Shown: in pieces, positions 51,441-62,898 of the stretch
Layout of the letters: the number at the start of each line of letters is the position of its first letter
Position numbering within the stretch: position 1 is the first letter of the stretch
NCBI RefSeq assembly: GCF_018603515.1
Contig: NZ_JACATN010000002.1
Location: 930,001-994,000, forward strand
DNA: 64,000 bases
Direction of reading: 5' to 3'
From: Zobellia barbeyronii
Lineage (GTDB): Bacteria; Bacteroidota; Bacteroidia; Flavobacteriales; Flavobacteriaceae
The notes under the pieces: model-generated
Database searches by the model: none
Told to the model about the DNA's origin: nothing
What the model saw: only the letters and a program-made list of their open reading frames with translations
Made by a program: the position numbers and the translations under genes

Positions 51441-53158
51441 TACAGGTTTTGTTGTTTCAATTGTTCAATAATATAATCCGATGCTCTCCAAGACAAGGCC
51501 AAGATGGTCCAAGTACAATTTTTATCGGCTTGAGAAACGAATGGTCCTGCATCAACTATAAAAACATTGTCCACATCGTGCAATTGGTTGAACTTGTTGG
51601 TTACAGAAGTTTTGGGGTCATTACCCATTCGGGTAGTTCCTACCTCATGGATAATTTCTCCTGGAGCATGAAGACCATAGTCCTTATCCTTGCCTGGTTT
51701 ATTCAAATAGATTCCACCCATATTATGGGAAATCTCTTCAAAAGTATCCTGCATATGCTTCGCTTGGCGAACCTCAATATCTGACCATTTATAATTGAAT
51801 TTTAGTACAGGAATACCATAATCGTCTACAGTAGTCGGGTCTATCTCACAGTAATTTTCCTTTACCGCTAAACCTTCTCCTCTACCGCCAAAACCTACTA
51901 TTGCTCCATAATACCGCTTAACGTCATCACGCAGTTTATCTCCATAACCACCAGTGGGTTGTCCCACCAATTTATTAAAACTGTCCTGATCAAAACCGAA
52001 GCCGTAATTAGGTTGCCCCATACCGCCCCAAACTTCAATATGATATCCTCTAGGAAAACCTAATGCTTTATTGTCTCCCCACCAAGGTGAATAAACGTGC
52101 ATACCTCCTACACCATCTTCGTTATAAGAAACATCTCGATCCATTAAGTCTGGTACGAAAGCCATACCACTACTACCGGTAGAATCATGTAAATATTTAC
52201 CAACAAGGTCACTACTATTTCCTAGACCGTTTGGATGTTGCTTGCTCTTACTATTTAAAAGAATACGTGCCGAACTACAAGCCGATGCTGCCAGTACAAC
52301 TACTTTAGCTTTTAACTTATACTCTTTTCTATCTTCTTTATTGATGTACGAAACACCAGTTGCCTTACCTTCTGCATTGGTAGTTACCTCACGTACCATA
52401 GCATTCACGAAAATCTTTACTTGACCACCGTTCTTTTGAGCAGGAAAAATTAAACAACTACCAGCTGAGAAATCTGCATATACAGAACATGACCTTGAAC
52501 ATTGTCCGCAATAAAAACAGACTCCACGCTCATTATTAATTCGTTTCGTAAGCATTGAAAGCCGACCAGGAATTACAGGAATACCAGATTTTTTAGCTCC
52601 TTTTATATAAAAAAGTTCATGTAACCTTGGTTTTGGTGGAGGGAGAAAAAAACCGTCTGGGTCATTTTCTAAACCTTCGTTGGTACCAAAAACCCCAATT
52701 AATTTATCAACTTTATCGTAGTATGGTTTTACATCATCATAACCTATTGGCCAATCCTCACCATGACCATCACGTGTCTTTCCTTTAAAATCTTTTGGTC
52801 CAAATCTTAATGAGATTCTTCCCCAGTGGTTCGTTCGCCCACCTAGCATTCTAGAACGCCACCATCTAAAATTAGTGCCCTCTGCCTGAGTATACGGTTC
52901 ACCGTCAACCTCCCAATCACCATAGGACATATCCCACTCACCAAAGGCACGTGTGGTACCTGCACCACGACGTGGAGAATCATAAGGGTTCTTTAATTGA
53001 GTCATTGTTTTGGGATCTGCAGGATCGAAGAAAGGACCTGCTTCTACAACGGCTACTTTTAAACCGGCATCTGCCAGTTGTTTTGTAGCCATACCTCCAC
53101 CTGCCCCGGAGCCTACGATAATAACGTCGTACTCCTCAGGGTTTTCCTTTATTTGCAT
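51440..53158 (-). CDS. GMC-type FAD oxidoreductase, glucoside 3-dehydrogenase-like
   Basis: About 572 residues from the ATG at 53158 (an ATG at 53185 adds nine). The FAD-binding GSGAGGGMATKQLADAG lies at the N-terminus, and RSRMLGGRTNHWGR near 110 is the GMC signature. A Cys-rich YCGQCSRSCS near 225 and a C-terminal VGTTRMGNDP with VFIVDAGPF near 540 follow. Such proteins paired with a subunit-3 partner oxidise sugars at C3 or C2 and pass electrons to the membrane. A glycoside 3-dehydrogenase role is inferred from the isomerase and Gfo/Idh genes nearby. Confidence 0.87.
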   Translation of the reverse strand: MQIKENPEEYDVIIVGSGAGGGMATKQLADAGLKVAVVEAGPFFDPADPKTMTQLKNPYDSPRRGAGTTRAFGEWDMSYGDWEVDGEPYTQAEGTNFRWWRSRMLGGRTNHWGRISLRFGPKDFKGKTRDGHGEDWPIGYDDVKPYYDKVDKLIGVFGTNEGLENDPDGFFLPPPKPRLHELFYIKGAKKSGIPVIPGRLSMLTKRINNERGVCFYCGQCSRSCSVYADFSAGSCLIFPAQKNGGQVKIFVNAMVREVTTNAEGKATGVSYINKEDRKEYKLKAKVVVLAASACSSARILLNSKSKQHPNGLGNSSDLVGKYLHDSTGSSGMAFVPDLMDRDVSYNEDGVGGMHVYSPWWGDNKALGFPRGYHIEVWGGMGQPNYGFGFDQDSFNKLVGQPTGGYGDKLRDDVKRYYGAIVGFGGRGEGLAVKENYCEIDPTTVDDYGIPVLKFNYKWSDIEVRQAKHMQDTFEEISHNMGGIYLNKPGKDKDYGLHAPGEIIHEVGTTRMGNDPKTSVTNKFNQLHDVDNVFIVDAGPFVSQADKNCTWTILALSWRASDYIIEQLKQQNL

Positions 53159-53248
53159 ATGTTGTTTGTTAGTTTGTTTGCACAATTTAAAATAAAAAGT
53201 GTATCCCTACCACTTTTTTAACACTGGGTTTCACGTCTACTTTTACAA

Positions 53249-55360
53249 CTAGAAGTTTTTTAATTGCCTAAGAGCTTCATCTATAGTTTTTACAGGAAGT
53301 TTACATGTTGTATTCTGACATACATAGATAAATGTATTATCTACCACATAACGATCTTTAAAAAGAGGCGCTTCACTCTTTGCTTTGCTTCCCACTATCA
53401 AAGAATTTGATAATTGAATTTCGTTTAAAGCCTTCACCAAAATATCTGCGTCTTTACCCACTACTGCAATCTCAAAATAAGGATACGTATTATTTAATAG
53501 AAGCGAATTCCATTTTGAATAACTTGGTGCACTTTCTTTAATCGCTGGCACCATTGCAGATAACATTAGTTTTGACTTTGCAGTGTAGTCCGTATTATAC
53601 TCCAAATGCCCCAATTGAAAAAGATTATTTGCCATGACTGCATTGGGAGAAGGGATTACACCATCATCGGTCTTAATTATTTTAGCGATGAGATTATTGC
53701 CTTCATTATAATGGTACATACCGGATGCTTCATCTGCAAAATCTTGTTCTACCGTCTTATTCAACTCCTTGGCAAAATTGAGGTATTCCGTATTTAAAGT
53801 AACTCCATAAAGTTGAAGCGAAGCATCTATCATGAAAGCATAATCCTCAATAAAACCTTCTTTACGCTGACTTCCTTTTTTATACGTATGTACTAGATTT
53901 CCGTTTTGATAGGAATTCGATTTTATGAAAGAAAAAACACTTTCGGCTTTTTCTAAAAATTCATTCTGACCAAAAGCCTTGTAAGCATCTACCAATCCAT
54001 TAATTAAAAGAGCATTCCAAGATGTTATAATCTTATCATCGCTTCGTGGGCGTACTCTTTTACTTCTTGCTTCTAACAGTTTTTTATTCCATTCGGATTT
54101 TATAAAATTTAGCTTACTCTGCTCTATACCGTGCTCCTTTACGAACGTAACATCATCTACCTTTCTGTGTAAAACATAATTTTCATGCTCCCAAACAGCT
54201 TCTTTGTTTATAGTGTAATAGTCCGAAAAAAGTGCAAAACCATCTCCCAAAACCGACTTTAATTCTTCTTCTTTCCAAACATAGAATTTACCTTCTTCCC
54301 CTTCACTATCTGCATCCAAAGCGGCATGGTAGCCTCCATTCTCATCTTTCATTTCCCTGTCTAGAAAGTCTATAGTTTCCCAAACCACATCTTTGTACGC
54401 ATCATCTTTAAAAATAGTATATGCTTTGGAATACAGACTTAATACCTGAGCATTATCGTAAAGCATTTTTTCAAAGTGTGGCACTTTCCAAAAGGCATCT
54501 GTGCTATATCTATAAAATCCACCACCTATCTGGTCGTAAACACCACCCAAGGCCATTTTATCTAACGTATTTCTAACATGATTCTTGGCTTTTTCGTCTT
54601 TTACTAAATCAGCATAATTTAATAGAAAATCTAGATTTGTGGGAATCATAAATTTCTGAACGCCCTTTTCTCCACCTTCTTCTAAATCCCAGTTCTGACT
54701 CCAATTTTCAACACTGGTTTTTACAGCTTCTTTGGTTATAGCTTCAAAATCCTTTGCAGGCTCTACTAAATTAGCTTCGGCAATACCAGCTGCCACCATA
54801 TCCGAATATTCTTCGGCCTTTTTAGGATCATTTTTATATAGCTCGCTTATTTTGGTCAGTACTTTTGTCCACTGGTCTTTAGTATGATAAGTTCCCCCGT
54901 AAAGAGGTTTTCCGTTGGGTAATGTAATGACATTTAAAGGCCACCCACCATTTCCTGAAATCAATTGCAATGCAGTCATATACACTTGATCAACATCTGG
55001 GCGTTCTTCACGATCTACTTTAATATTGATGAAGTTATCGTTCATGATTTTTGCGACCTCCTCGTTCTCAAAAGTCTCGTCTTCCATTACGTGGCACCAA
55101 TGACATGAAGAATAGCCAATACTAACCAATACCAATTTGTTTTCTTTTTTGGCTTCCTCTAATGCTTCTTGGCTCCAAGCTCTCCAATTTACAGGGTTAT
55201 GGGCATGCTGCAGCAAGTAAGGACTTGTTTCCTCAGCAAGGGCATTTGTGTATTTATGTGTTTTCACTTCCTGCTCGGTTTTATTCTCTTTGCATGAAAC
55301 ATTAAAAAACATGACTAGCATTATAAAACCGGTCAAAAATCTAGAAAATATTAAGGTCAT
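53249..55360 (-). CDS. DUF255 thioredoxin-like protein (YyaL/spermatogenesis-associated type)
   Basis: This 703-residue protein has a lipoprotein-like signal ([15 protein letters not shown]). An N-terminal thioredoxin-like DUF255 domain follows, with [14 protein letters not shown] near residue 46 and [15 protein letters not shown] near 83, where CHWC is the active-site pair. The rest is a long (alpha/alpha)6-barrel-like part resembling sugar epimerases ([20 protein letters not shown]). The family is widespread but without a settled function. It is the next gene upstream of the GMC gene on the minus strand, with its own gap of about 60 bp. Confidence 0.9.
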   Translation of the reverse strand: MTLIFSRFLTGFIMLVMFFNVSCKENKTEQEVKTHKYTNALAEETSPYLLQHAHNPVNWRAWSQEALEEAKKENKLVLVSIGYSSCHWCHVMEDETFENEEVAKIMNDNFINIKVDREERPDVDQVYMTALQLISGNGGWPLNVITLPNGKPLYGGTYHTKDQWTKVLTKISELYKNDPKKAEEYSDMVAAGIAEANLVEPAKDFEAITKEAVKTSVENWSQNWDLEEGGEKGVQKFMIPTNLDFLLNYADLVKDEKAKNHVRNTLDKMALGGVYDQIGGGFYRYSTDAFWKVPHFEKMLYDNAQVLSLYSKAYTIFKDDAYKDVVWETIDFLDREMKDENGGYHAALDADSEGEEGKFYVWKEEELKSVLGDGFALFSDYYTINKEAVWEHENYVLHRKVDDVTFVKEHGIEQSKLNFIKSEWNKKLLEARSKRVRPRSDDKIITSWNALLINGLVDAYKAFGQNEFLEKAESVFSFIKSNSYQNGNLVHTYKKGSQRKEGFIEDYAFMIDASLQLYGVTLNTEYLNFAKELNKTVEQDFADEASGMYHYNEGNNLIAKIIKTDDGVIPSPNAVMANNLFQLGHLEYNTDYTAKSKLMLSAMVPAIKESAPSYSKWNSLLLNNTYPYFEIAVVGKDADILVKALNEIQLSNSLIVGSKAKSEAPLFKDRYVVDNTFIYVCQNTTCKLPVKTIDEALRQLKNF

Positions 55361-55428
55361 AGTACGCTTCTTATTCCACGAAATTATATGAATACCGTGC
55401 GTTGAATTAAAAATTAGTTACTTACCAA

Positions 55429-56817
55429 TTACTCACTTTTAAAGGACGAAGCCGGCAAACCTGCTGCATTGAAAAGATTTGGTTCTGCAATATTGTCCCA
55501 TGCAAAACGCACATTTAAAGGTTCCTTAACTTCTTTTGAAGACAAAATAACCTTATCATTTTTAATTATCGCCTTCGCGGGATGGTATGTTCCATCAGCG
55601 CCAGCTACTTCAAAATGAGTGACTTTTTTCCCTTTAGACATAAGTCCGGCTGAATGGTCAAAAATCACCTCTATCTTTTTTCCTTGCGGATGCACCTCTT
55701 TAAAAAGCGGGCCGTAAACTTCTCCTTCAAAACTATTATAGGTTTCCTTTAAAGCTAAATTCGCAAGACGTAAACCTACGTCTTGTTTGTTGGTTGGATG
55801 AATATTATCTATTGTAGCTATATCACTTACGACTACCATACCAGAATTTGGTATCGTTTTCAGAACACGCCTCTGTGCATCTCTAATCAGTACCCCTTGT
55901 TCTGGTTCTTTATAGTTAAATGGCGCAATTTGCACGTAATAAAATGGAAATTCAGAATCCCACGCGTCTCGCCATGAGCCTACCATTTCAGAAAAAAGTT
56001 TACCATAAACATCAGACCTACCTCTATTAGACTCCCCTTGGTACCAGATAGTTCCGGCAATTTTAAAAGGAGTAATAGCATGTACCATTCCGTTATATAA
56101 ATGTGATGGAGAAACAGGGCTCCATTGCGTTTCTTCCACACTTTCGGCAGAAGTTTTTAAATCTTCATTTTCATCAAAAACCGATTTAGGCGTCCAAACT
56201 TCGGCAGGAGTACCTCCCCAAGCATTATCAATAAGTCCAATTGGAACATTTAATTCCCCTTGTAACCTTCTTGCAAAAAAATAAGCAACTGCACTAAAAT
56301 CTTTCATAGTCTCAGGAGCACAAACTTCCCAAGTACCCGGTATATTATCTTGAGGATAGTCTGAAGTACGTCTAGCAATTGTAAAAAATCTAATGTTAGG
56401 GTAATTAGCGTTTTTTATCTCCTCTTCTGCATTGTCAATACCCTTGTCAGTAGTTGCGCTCCACTGCATATTAGATTGGCCGGAAGCTAACCAAACCTCG
56501 CCAATCATAATATTTTTCAATACTATCTCAGTATCATTGCCTTTAAAGTTAATTTCATAAGGACCGCCAGCTTCAGGGGTATTTATTTCAAGATTCCATT
56601 TTGCATTTATGGTTGTTTTTACTTTGTATTCCTTGTTGTCCCAACTTGTAAGAACGGTAACTTCTTCCCCTGTATCTGCCCATCCCCAGAGCAAAACTTT
56701 ATCATTTCGCTGTATCACCATATTATCTGAAAATATATTGGGCAATTCAATTTTAGCCCATATGGGTTGACAAGCGAGTGCTAATAAAAAAGTAACAATA
56801 AAAAATTTAGGTTTCAT
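55429..56817 (-). CDS. Sialate O-acetylesterase-type (SASA) secreted esterase
   Basis: About 462 residues from the ATG at 56817, which gives a signal peptide (FFIVTFLLALACQPIWA). The SGNH/SASA signature WLASGQSNMQWS lies near residue 110 with the nucleophilic Ser. IWYQGESNRGRSDVYG lies near 258 and the acid-base pair IDNIHPTNKQD near 338. Family members remove acetyl groups from sialic acid or other sugars, and in marine Bacteroidetes often from plant or algal polymers. It diverges from the Gfo/Idh gene at 56937. Confidence 0.9.
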   Translation of the reverse strand: MKPKFFIVTFLLALACQPIWAKIELPNIFSDNMVIQRNDKVLLWGWADTGEEVTVLTSWDNKEYKVKTTINAKWNLEINTPEAGGPYEINFKGNDTEIVLKNIMIGEVWLASGQSNMQWSATTDKGIDNAEEEIKNANYPNIRFFTIARRTSDYPQDNIPGTWEVCAPETMKDFSAVAYFFARRLQGELNVPIGLIDNAWGGTPAEVWTPKSVFDENEDLKTSAESVEETQWSPVSPSHLYNGMVHAITPFKIAGTIWYQGESNRGRSDVYGKLFSEMVGSWRDAWDSEFPFYYVQIAPFNYKEPEQGVLIRDAQRRVLKTIPNSGMVVVSDIATIDNIHPTNKQDVGLRLANLALKETYNSFEGEVYGPLFKEVHPQGKKIEVIFDHSAGLMSKGKKVTHFEVAGADGTYHPAKAIIKNDKVILSSKEVKEPLNVRFAWDNIAEPNLFNAAGLPASSFKSE

Positions 56818-56936
56818 ATAAATAGATATTAGTTTGATCAAGATTTAAATATACCAAATTATTAAAGTACCCCAATACTATAGTGATAATTGTAATGATT
56901 TAAATATCTTTAGAAAGCGAACCGAACACAAAACCA

Positions 56937-58313
56937 ATGCACAAAAAAATCAGTTCTTTAAGCCGAAGGAATTTTATTAAAGGCACCTCTAGTCTCATGG
57001 CATTATCCACCTTTGGAGCTTATGGACTAGACTTTGCAAACAGAGAGAAACCATTACGAGTTGCACTGATAGGAACAGGTTGGTACGGAAAAAGTGATCT
57101 TTTCAGGCTTATACAAGTAGCTAATGTAGAAGTGGTATCATTATGTGATGTGGATCAGCACATGCTTGCTGAAGCAGGGAAATTAGTTGCCCTTCGCCAG
57201 AAATCCAAAAAGACCCCTCGCCTCTACGCCAACTATAAAGACATGCTTGCGGAGAAAGATTTAGATATCGTTCTTGTGGGAAGTCCTGACCACTGGCATG
57301 CGCTCCAAGGTATAGATGTATTAAAATCAGGAGCTCACCTCTACCTTCAAAAACCCATAAGTGTAGACGTAATGGAGGGCGAAGCTTTAATTGCAGCTGC
57401 AAATAAGTACGGAAAAGTTATTCAAGTGGGCACCCAACGGAAAAGCACACCTCATTTAGTAGAGGCAAAAAAGAATATAGTAGATGCCGGTTTATTGGGT
57501 AAAATCTCTCATGTAGAAATTTGTTGCTATTACCATATGCGGTCCAACAAAAACCCGCCTGTTCAAGAAGTACCCGATTTTTTTAATTATGATATGTGGA
57601 CAGGTCCTGCCCCATTAAGACCTTTTGATGGATTACCTCATAGAGGGTGGTGGCGTGCTTTCATGGAATATGGAAACGGGATAATGGGTGACATGTGCGT
57701 TCATATGTTAGATACGGTACGATGGATGCTTGATTTGGGATGGCCAAAAAGAATAAGCTCTACAGGTGGTATTTATGTACAAAAGAATGGGAAGTCCAAT
57801 ATTGCCGATACCCAAACTGCCATTTTTGAATTTGATGAGCTAGATTGTGTTTGGAACCATAGGTCTTGGGGAACATCCTCCGACCCTGAATATCCATGGT
57901 CCTTTAAACTCTATGGAGAAAAAGGAACACTTTCTGGAGATGTTATGAAATATGATTTTGTTCCAACAGGCAAAGATCAAAAAATTCACGGTGACGTAAT
58001 CTATGAAAGAGAACAATACCCCGAAGACTTAACAGAAAAGGGAATTGAACTACATGCCGCACCTGCTACAAGAGCTCACATGTTAGATTTTTTAGCGGCA
58101 ATAGAAAATGGAACGCAACCAATAGCTAACATTCAACAAGCGCATATTTCCACTGCCAGTTGTATCCTTGCCAATATGGCCATGAAACTTGAGAGGCCTT
58201 TGATTTACGATCAAAAACAGATGATTGTAATGAATGACCCTGAAGCCACCAAATTGCTACAACGCAGTTACAGAAAAGGTTGGGAGCATCCTCTTCCGGA
58301 GATGTTTAGGTAA
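56937..58313 (+). CDS. Tat-exported Gfo/Idh/MocA oxidoreductase
   Basis: This 458-residue protein has a twin-arginine signal (SRRNFIKGTSSLMALSTFG). The NAD(P)-binding ALIGTGWYGKSDLFRL lies near residue 43, and LVGSPDHWHALQGI near 118 and YLQKPISVD near 140 hold the EKP-like catalytic Lys. A substrate-binding domain with GDMCVHMLDTVRWML near 250 follows. Exported members use a tightly bound cofactor and act on sugars or keto-sugars. It fits the neighbouring GMC and isomerase genes. An 8-bp hairpin after its stop probably ends the transcript. Confidence 0.88.
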   Translation: MHKKISSLSRRNFIKGTSSLMALSTFGAYGLDFANREKPLRVALIGTGWYGKSDLFRLIQVANVEVVSLCDVDQHMLAEAGKLVALRQKSKKTPRLYANYKDMLAEKDLDIVLVGSPDHWHALQGIDVLKSGAHLYLQKPISVDVMEGEALIAAANKYGKVIQVGTQRKSTPHLVEAKKNIVDAGLLGKISHVEICCYYHMRSNKNPPVQEVPDFFNYDMWTGPAPLRPFDGLPHRGWWRAFMEYGNGIMGDMCVHMLDTVRWMLDLGWPKRISSTGGIYVQKNGKSNIADTQTAIFEFDELDCVWNHRSWGTSSDPEYPWSFKLYGEKGTLSGDVMKYDFVPTGKDQKIHGDVIYEREQYPEDLTEKGIELHAAPATRAHMLDFLAAIENGTQPIANIQQAHISTASCILANMAMKLERPLIYDQKQMIVMNDPEATKLLQRSYRKGWEHPLPEMFR

Positions 58314-58332
58314 ATATTATACACTGTTATCC

Positions 58333-58353
58333 GAATTGATAAAAAATCAATTC
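58333..58353 (+). terminator. Weak hairpin terminator
   Basis: GAATTGAT-AAAAA-ATCAATTC is a perfect 8-bp stem, followed after AA by CTTTT. It lies 20 bases after the Gfo/Idh stop codon. Confidence 0.5.
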
Positions 58354-58456
58354 AACTTTTGACATAAAGCGAAGATCTTAATAGAGCTTTCTCAAAGTAT
58401 GTACCTTACAACGATAATATCCTCATTTTTAAATAATTTTAAAGCCGATGTTACTC

Positions 58457-58483
58457 TTGTAAGAATATAAATCGACATCTTTG
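58457..58483 (+). promoter_or_regulatory. Possible promoter of gmd-fcl
   Basis: TTG at 58457-58459 and CATCTTTG at 58476-58483 lie 16 bases apart (20 bases from the TTG to the TTTG). The second partly matches TAnnTTTG (TTTG kept, TA replaced by CA). It lies about 40 bases before the gmd ATG. Confidence 0.3.
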
Positions 58484-58520
58484 CGCAAGTAAATAAAAAA
58501 AACCATTAGAACTCGGCATT

Positions 58521-59633
58521 ATGAAAAAATGTTTGATTACAGGAATTACAGGACAAGATGGAGCATACTTGGCTGAATTTTTATTAAAAAAAGGATACCA
58601 AGTTCACGGACTTAAAAGAAGATCCTCTCTTTTTAATACTGATCGAATTGACCACTTATATCAAGATCCTCATGTTGAAGGTAGAAACCTTCATCTTCAC
58701 TACGGTGACATGACAGATAGTACAAACCTTATTCGCCTTATAAAGGAAATAGAACCAGACGAAATTTACAACTTAGCGGCAATGAGCCACGTTGCGGTTT
58801 CTTTTGAGACTCCTGAATATACTGCAAACGCAGATGGTATAGGTACTTTGCGTATTTTAGATGCTGTGCGTCTTTTAGGTCTGGAGAAAAAAACCAGAAT
58901 CTATCAGGCTTCAACTTCTGAGCTATACGGAAAGGTACAAGAAGTACCTCAGTCAGAAACTACTCCGTTTTACCCTCGTAGCCCTTATGCTGTTGCAAAA
59001 ATGTACGCATATTGGATTACGGTAAACTATCGTGAGGCTTACGGCATGTATGCTTGTAACGGTATACTTTTTAACCATGAATCTCCTATTCGTGGGGAAA
59101 CTTTTGTAACTCGTAAAATTACAAGAGCTGCTTCTAGAATTGCATTAGGTCTTCAAGACAAGATATACTTAGGTAACCTTGATGCTAAAAGAGATTGGGG
59201 TCATGCAAAAGATTACGTAAGAATGATGTGGATGATTCTTCAGGCCGATGAGCCAGAAGATTGGGTAATTGCTACCGGTAAAACCACCACTGTTCGTGAT
59301 TTCGTGAAAATGAGTTTTGCGCAAGCAGGAATAGAAGTTGAATTCAAAGGAGAAGGTATTGATGAAAAAGGAACAATTGTTTCTTGTAGCAATCCTGATT
59401 ACCAAGTTGAAATAGGAAAAGAAATCGTTTCTGTAGACCCAAGGTACTTTAGACCTACAGAGGTTGATTTACTTATTGGTGACCCAAGCAAGGCTAACAA
59501 TAAATTAGGATGGATTCCTAAATATGATTTGAAAGACTTGGTTGAAGATATGATGCAAAGCGATTTAAAATTGATGAAGAAAGACACTTACTTAAAAGAA
59601 GGTGGCTACAGAATCATGAACTATTTCGAATAG
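58521..59633 (+). CDS. gmd: GDP-mannose 4,6-dehydratase
   Basis: This 370-residue extended SDR protein has the Rossmann motif [15 protein letters not shown] at the N-terminus and the specific [18 protein letters not shown]. The catalytic [12 protein letters not shown] holds the YxxxK pair near residue 155, and [17 protein letters not shown] lies near 185. It converts GDP-mannose to GDP-4-keto-6-deoxymannose in the cytoplasm. The next gene, one base apart, encodes the GDP-L-fucose synthase, so the two form the GDP-fucose pathway for cell-surface sugars. Confidence 0.97.
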   Translation: MKKCLITGITGQDGAYLAEFLLKKGYQVHGLKRRSSLFNTDRIDHLYQDPHVEGRNLHLHYGDMTDSTNLIRLIKEIEPDEIYNLAAMSHVAVSFETPEYTANADGIGTLRILDAVRLLGLEKKTRIYQASTSELYGKVQEVPQSETTPFYPRSPYAVAKMYAYWITVNYREAYGMYACNGILFNHESPIRGETFVTRKITRAASRIALGLQDKIYLGNLDAKRDWGHAKDYVRMMWMILQADEPEDWVIATGKTTTVRDFVKMSFAQAGIEVEFKGEGIDEKGTIVSCSNPDYQVEIGKEIVSVDPRYFRPTEVDLLIGDPSKANNKLGWIPKYDLKDLVEDMMQSDLKLMKKDTYLKEGGYRIMNYFE

Positions 59634-59634
59634 C

Positions 59635-60720
59635 ATGAACAAGGACGCAAAAATTTATATTGCAGGACATAGGGGTCTTGTTGGTAGCGCCATTCTTAAA
59701 AAGTTGAAAGCAGAGGGTTTTTCTAATTTTGTATTGAAAACTCATGCTGAGCTTGATTTGATTGATGCTAACGCTGTCGCTTCATTTTTTGCCGAAGAAA
59801 AACCTGAATACGTTTTTCTTGCAGCGGCTAAAGTGGGTGGTATTGTTGCCAATAATACCTATAGGGCAGATTTTATTTACGCTAACCTTATGATTCAGAA
59901 TAACATTGTTCACCAGAGTTATGTGAATAATGTGAAAAAACTTCTGTTTTTAGGTAGTACATGTATTTACCCAAAAGAGTGTCCGCAACCAATGAAAGAG
60001 GATTATCTTCTTACTGACACTTTAGAATATACTAACGAGCCATACGCCATTGCAAAGATTGCAGGTATTAAATTGTGCGAGAGCTACAATTTACAATACG
60101 GAACAAATTTTATTTCCGTAATGCCTACTAACCTTTACGGCCCTAATGATAATTTCGATTTAGAGAAGTCGCATGTATTGCCTGCTCTAATTAGAAAGAT
60201 GCATTTAGGTAGAGCATTAGAAGCTCAAGATTGGGACAATGTTCGAAAAGATTTGAACGAACGTCCAATTGAAGGTGTAGATGGTAAATCTAGTGAATCT
60301 GATATCTATACAATTCTTGAGAAATACGGTGTAAAAAAGACCGGTGACAAGATGAGTGTGGAGATTTGGGGAAGCGGGAAGCCTATGCGTGAGTTTCTGT
60401 GGTCAGAAGATATGGCCGATGCATGTATTTTCATAATGAAAAGTAGAGATTTTAAAGACACCTACGATTCTGGTGAGAAAGAGATTCGTAATACCCATAT
60501 CAATATAGGTACAGGTAAAGATCTTTCAATTCGAGAATTAGCCGAATCAATTAAGAATATGGTTGGTTTTGAAGGTTCTTTAAATTTTAATGCTGACAAA
60601 CCTGACGGCACAATGAAAAAATTGACGGATGTCTCTAAACTTCATGGTCTAGGTTGGAAACATAGCATTGACCTTAAAGAAGGTATAGAAAAAATGTACA
60701 GCTGGTATCGTTCAGCCTAG
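59635..60720 (+). CDS. fcl: GDP-L-fucose synthase
   Basis: This 361-residue SDR protein has [14 protein letters not shown] at the N-terminus and [14 protein letters not shown] near residue 65. [17 protein letters not shown] follows near 105, the catalytic [11 protein letters not shown] near 140, and [13 protein letters not shown] near 165. It epimerises and reduces the product of Gmd to GDP-L-fucose. There is an insert-like charged stretch near residues 205-240 ([18 protein letters not shown]), common in Bacteroidetes homologues. It is transcribed with gmd and followed by a strong terminator. Confidence 0.96.
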   Translation: MNKDAKIYIAGHRGLVGSAILKKLKAEGFSNFVLKTHAELDLIDANAVASFFAEEKPEYVFLAAAKVGGIVANNTYRADFIYANLMIQNNIVHQSYVNNVKKLLFLGSTCIYPKECPQPMKEDYLLTDTLEYTNEPYAIAKIAGIKLCESYNLQYGTNFISVMPTNLYGPNDNFDLEKSHVLPALIRKMHLGRALEAQDWDNVRKDLNERPIEGVDGKSSESDIYTILEKYGVKKTGDKMSVEIWGSGKPMREFLWSEDMADACIFIMKSRDFKDTYDSGEKEIRNTHINIGTGKDLSIRELAESIKNMVGFEGSLNFNADKPDGTMKKLTDVSKLHGLGWKHSIDLKEGIEKMYSWYRSA

Positions 60721-60743
60721 TCATTAAAAATAGTAGATAAATA

Positions 60744-60780
60744 GAAATCCCGCTAAGCAATAAAGTTTAGCGGGATTTTA
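60744..60780. terminator. Bidirectional terminator between fcl and the Gfo/Idh gene
   Basis: AAATCCCGCTAA (from 60745) pairs with TTAGCGGGATTT (60767-60778), with T-rich ends on both strands. It lies between the convergent genes. Confidence 0.9.
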
Positions 60781-60808
60781 TTTTGATAAAGAATTTGAAA
60801 CTATCTTT

Positions 60809-61960
60809 CTAAACTAATCCGGTATCTTTCCAGCTTTTAGAATTGGCCGAGTTAATGACTGCTTCGCAAACCTTTTGTGTCATTAAAGCGTTTTCAAAAC
60901 TAGGCTCGCAAGGTTCACCTGTTTCCAAGCTCTTTAGAAAATCGGCCACTTGGTGTACAAATGAATGCTCATACCCGATAGACGTACCTGGTATCCACCA
61001 CTTATCCATATAAGGTTGGTCACTATCTGTAATTAGTATTCTTTTCCATCCTCTTACTATTGCATCATCTGCATGGTCATACATTTCAAGATAGTTCATA
61101 TCATGCAAATCCCATCTCAGCGAAGCATGTTCTCCGTTTATCTCAAGGGTATTCAAAGCTTTGTGACCACGAGCATAACGAGTAGCCTCAAACACCCCTA
61201 AAGCTCCATTCTCAAAGTGACAATGAAAAATACATGCGTCATCTATAGTCACTTTTTGAACTTCCCCAGTTCCTTGGTGTACGCGTTCTTTGATAAAAGT
61301 CTCGGTAACTGCAGATACATCTTTTATTACACCATTCAACCACATGGCACTATCAATACAGTGTGCCAAAAGATCTCCCGTTACCCCAGAACCAGCTGCT
61401 TCTGCATCCAAACGCCATAAAGCTTCACCTCCTTGTGGTAATTCCGGACTAATAGTCCAATCTTGTAAAAAGTTAGCCCTATAATGGAATATCTTACCCA
61501 ACTTACCGGAATCTACAATTTGCTTAATCAAGGTTACTGCGGGTATACGACGGTAATTATAAAATACGGTGTTTGCTACACCCGCTTTTTTAATTGCATC
61601 CACCATAGGTTGCGCTTCTGCTACAGAGCGTGCCAATGGTTTTTCACATAGAACCATTTTACCTGCTTCTGCAGCTGCAATTGCAATATCAGCATGCATG
61701 TCATTGGGAGTACAGATATCCACAGCATCAATATCATCTCTAGCGATAACTGCTTTCCAATCTGTTTCATAAGATTCAAAACCCCATTGCTCAGCAAAAG
61801 CTTTCACCTTTTCCTCTGTCCTGGCACACACCGTTTTTAAGACCGGGCGATATTCAAGTTCAGGGAAAAAATCACCACTACGCTTGTAGCCATTTGTGTG
61901 CGTCCTTGCCATTAAACCGGTCCCTATCAATCCTATACGGAGTTCTTTTTTGTGTGCCAT
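60809..61960 (-). CDS. Cytoplasmic Gfo/Idh/MocA oxidoreductase
   Basis: This 383-residue protein has the NAD(P)-binding [17 protein letters not shown] at the N-terminus. [12 protein letters not shown] lies near residue 80 and LCEKPLARS near 103, the latter holding the catalytic Lys. A dimerisation and substrate domain follows with [16 protein letters not shown] near 198. It has no signal peptide, unlike the other Gfo/Idh protein in this region. It is downstream of the isomerase and hydrolase genes on the minus strand and probably belongs to one sugar-catabolic operon with them. Confidence 0.9.
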   Translation of the reverse strand: MAHKKELRIGLIGTGLMARTHTNGYKRSGDFFPELEYRPVLKTVCARTEEKVKAFAEQWGFESYETDWKAVIARDDIDAVDICTPNDMHADIAIAAAEAGKMVLCEKPLARSVAEAQPMVDAIKKAGVANTVFYNYRRIPAVTLIKQIVDSGKLGKIFHYRANFLQDWTISPELPQGGEALWRLDAEAAGSGVTGDLLAHCIDSAMWLNGVIKDVSAVTETFIKERVHQGTGEVQKVTIDDACIFHCHFENGALGVFEATRYARGHKALNTLEINGEHASLRWDLHDMNYLEMYDHADDAIVRGWKRILITDSDQPYMDKWWIPGTSIGYEHSFVHQVADFLKSLETGEPCEPSFENALMTQKVCEAVINSANSKSWKDTGLV

Positions 61961-61999
61961 TCTACTATAATTTTAAGTTTAAAAAATGTTCATATTCGT

Positions 62000-62812
62000 T
62001 TATATCAAAGGTCTAAGAACCTCTTCTATGTAAATACCATCTTTTAAAGTAACCCCATCTGGATCCGTAATTGCAGCATCACATTCGTCCTCTACAATAA
62101 TCCATCCTTCAAAATCGGTTTCTTTTAGATAAGATGTTATTCCCTTAAAGTCAATTATACCATCACCCATTGCAGCCCATTTACCGTTGTCATACATATC
62201 CTTATAATGGACACAGTTAACCAGTTCACGGTACTGTTTAATAATAGGTAATGGGTCCATACCACCTTTGGCCATGTGTCCAACATCTGGTGTGTATTTA
62301 ATCACGTTACTATCCAGACCGTTCAACAAAATTTTATAATCCTCTTCTGTTCTATATATTGAACCCATTGGAGAATTTGGATGATACGAGCATATTACAC
62401 CTTCTCCGGCCGCTCTGGTCGCCACCTCATTTACACAAGTCAACAAATTCTGTTGGCGCTCTTGTAGATGCTCACGATCTTGTCCCGGCATTTGTACTAA
62501 CAGCAATACAGCTTCTGGAAAATACTTCATGAACTCGATCCACTGATCTGAATTTCTTTTTTCCGCATCAGTTTCCCTTGGATTTCTCCAGTCTTCCACA
62601 TGACACAAGACAGATAATTCAATATTATTTTTATCTAAAGTTTCTTTAAAAACTTTTGGATTTGTAAACCCGTTCATAAAACCTGTATCAGGCTCAATAC
62701 CTTTGAATCCTGCTTTTGAGGTTACCTCTATAATATGGTTTAAATTATTTTTATATTTTTCCCCGGACATTGCCCAAGTATAGGTCTCGCAACCAATTTT
62801 TATTTTTGACAT
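62000..62812 (-). CDS. Sugar phosphate isomerase/epimerase-like TIM-barrel protein
   Basis: About 270 residues from the ATG at 62812 (IKIGCETYTWAMSG); the frame is open to an ATG at 62875. The AP-endonuclease-2 barrel strands are visible: GFKGIEPDTGF near 38, VICSYHPNSPMGS near 140, KYTPDVGHMAKGG near 175, and NCVHYKDMYDNG near 200. WIIVEDECDAA near 240 supplies the last metal ligands. The family includes inosose and keto-sugar isomerases. It lies 39 bp from the Gfo/Idh gene, a usual pairing in inositol-like or keto-sugar pathways. Confidence 0.85.
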   Translation of the reverse strand: MSKIKIGCETYTWAMSGEKYKNNLNHIIEVTSKAGFKGIEPDTGFMNGFTNPKVFKETLDKNNIELSVLCHVEDWRNPRETDAEKRNSDQWIEFMKYFPEAVLLLVQMPGQDREHLQERQQNLLTCVNEVATRAAGEGVICSYHPNSPMGSIYRTEEDYKILLNGLDSNVIKYTPDVGHMAKGGMDPLPIIKQYRELVNCVHYKDMYDNGKWAAMGDGIIDFKGITSYLKETDFEGWIIVEDECDAAITDPDGVTLKDGIYIEEVLRPLI

Positions 62813-62898
62813 CGTTGTGTTATTTTTAGTTAGGATTGGATAGTCATTTACATCAAAACGATATGAGTTATTCACAAACGTTCTGAAAGTAGTCTGAC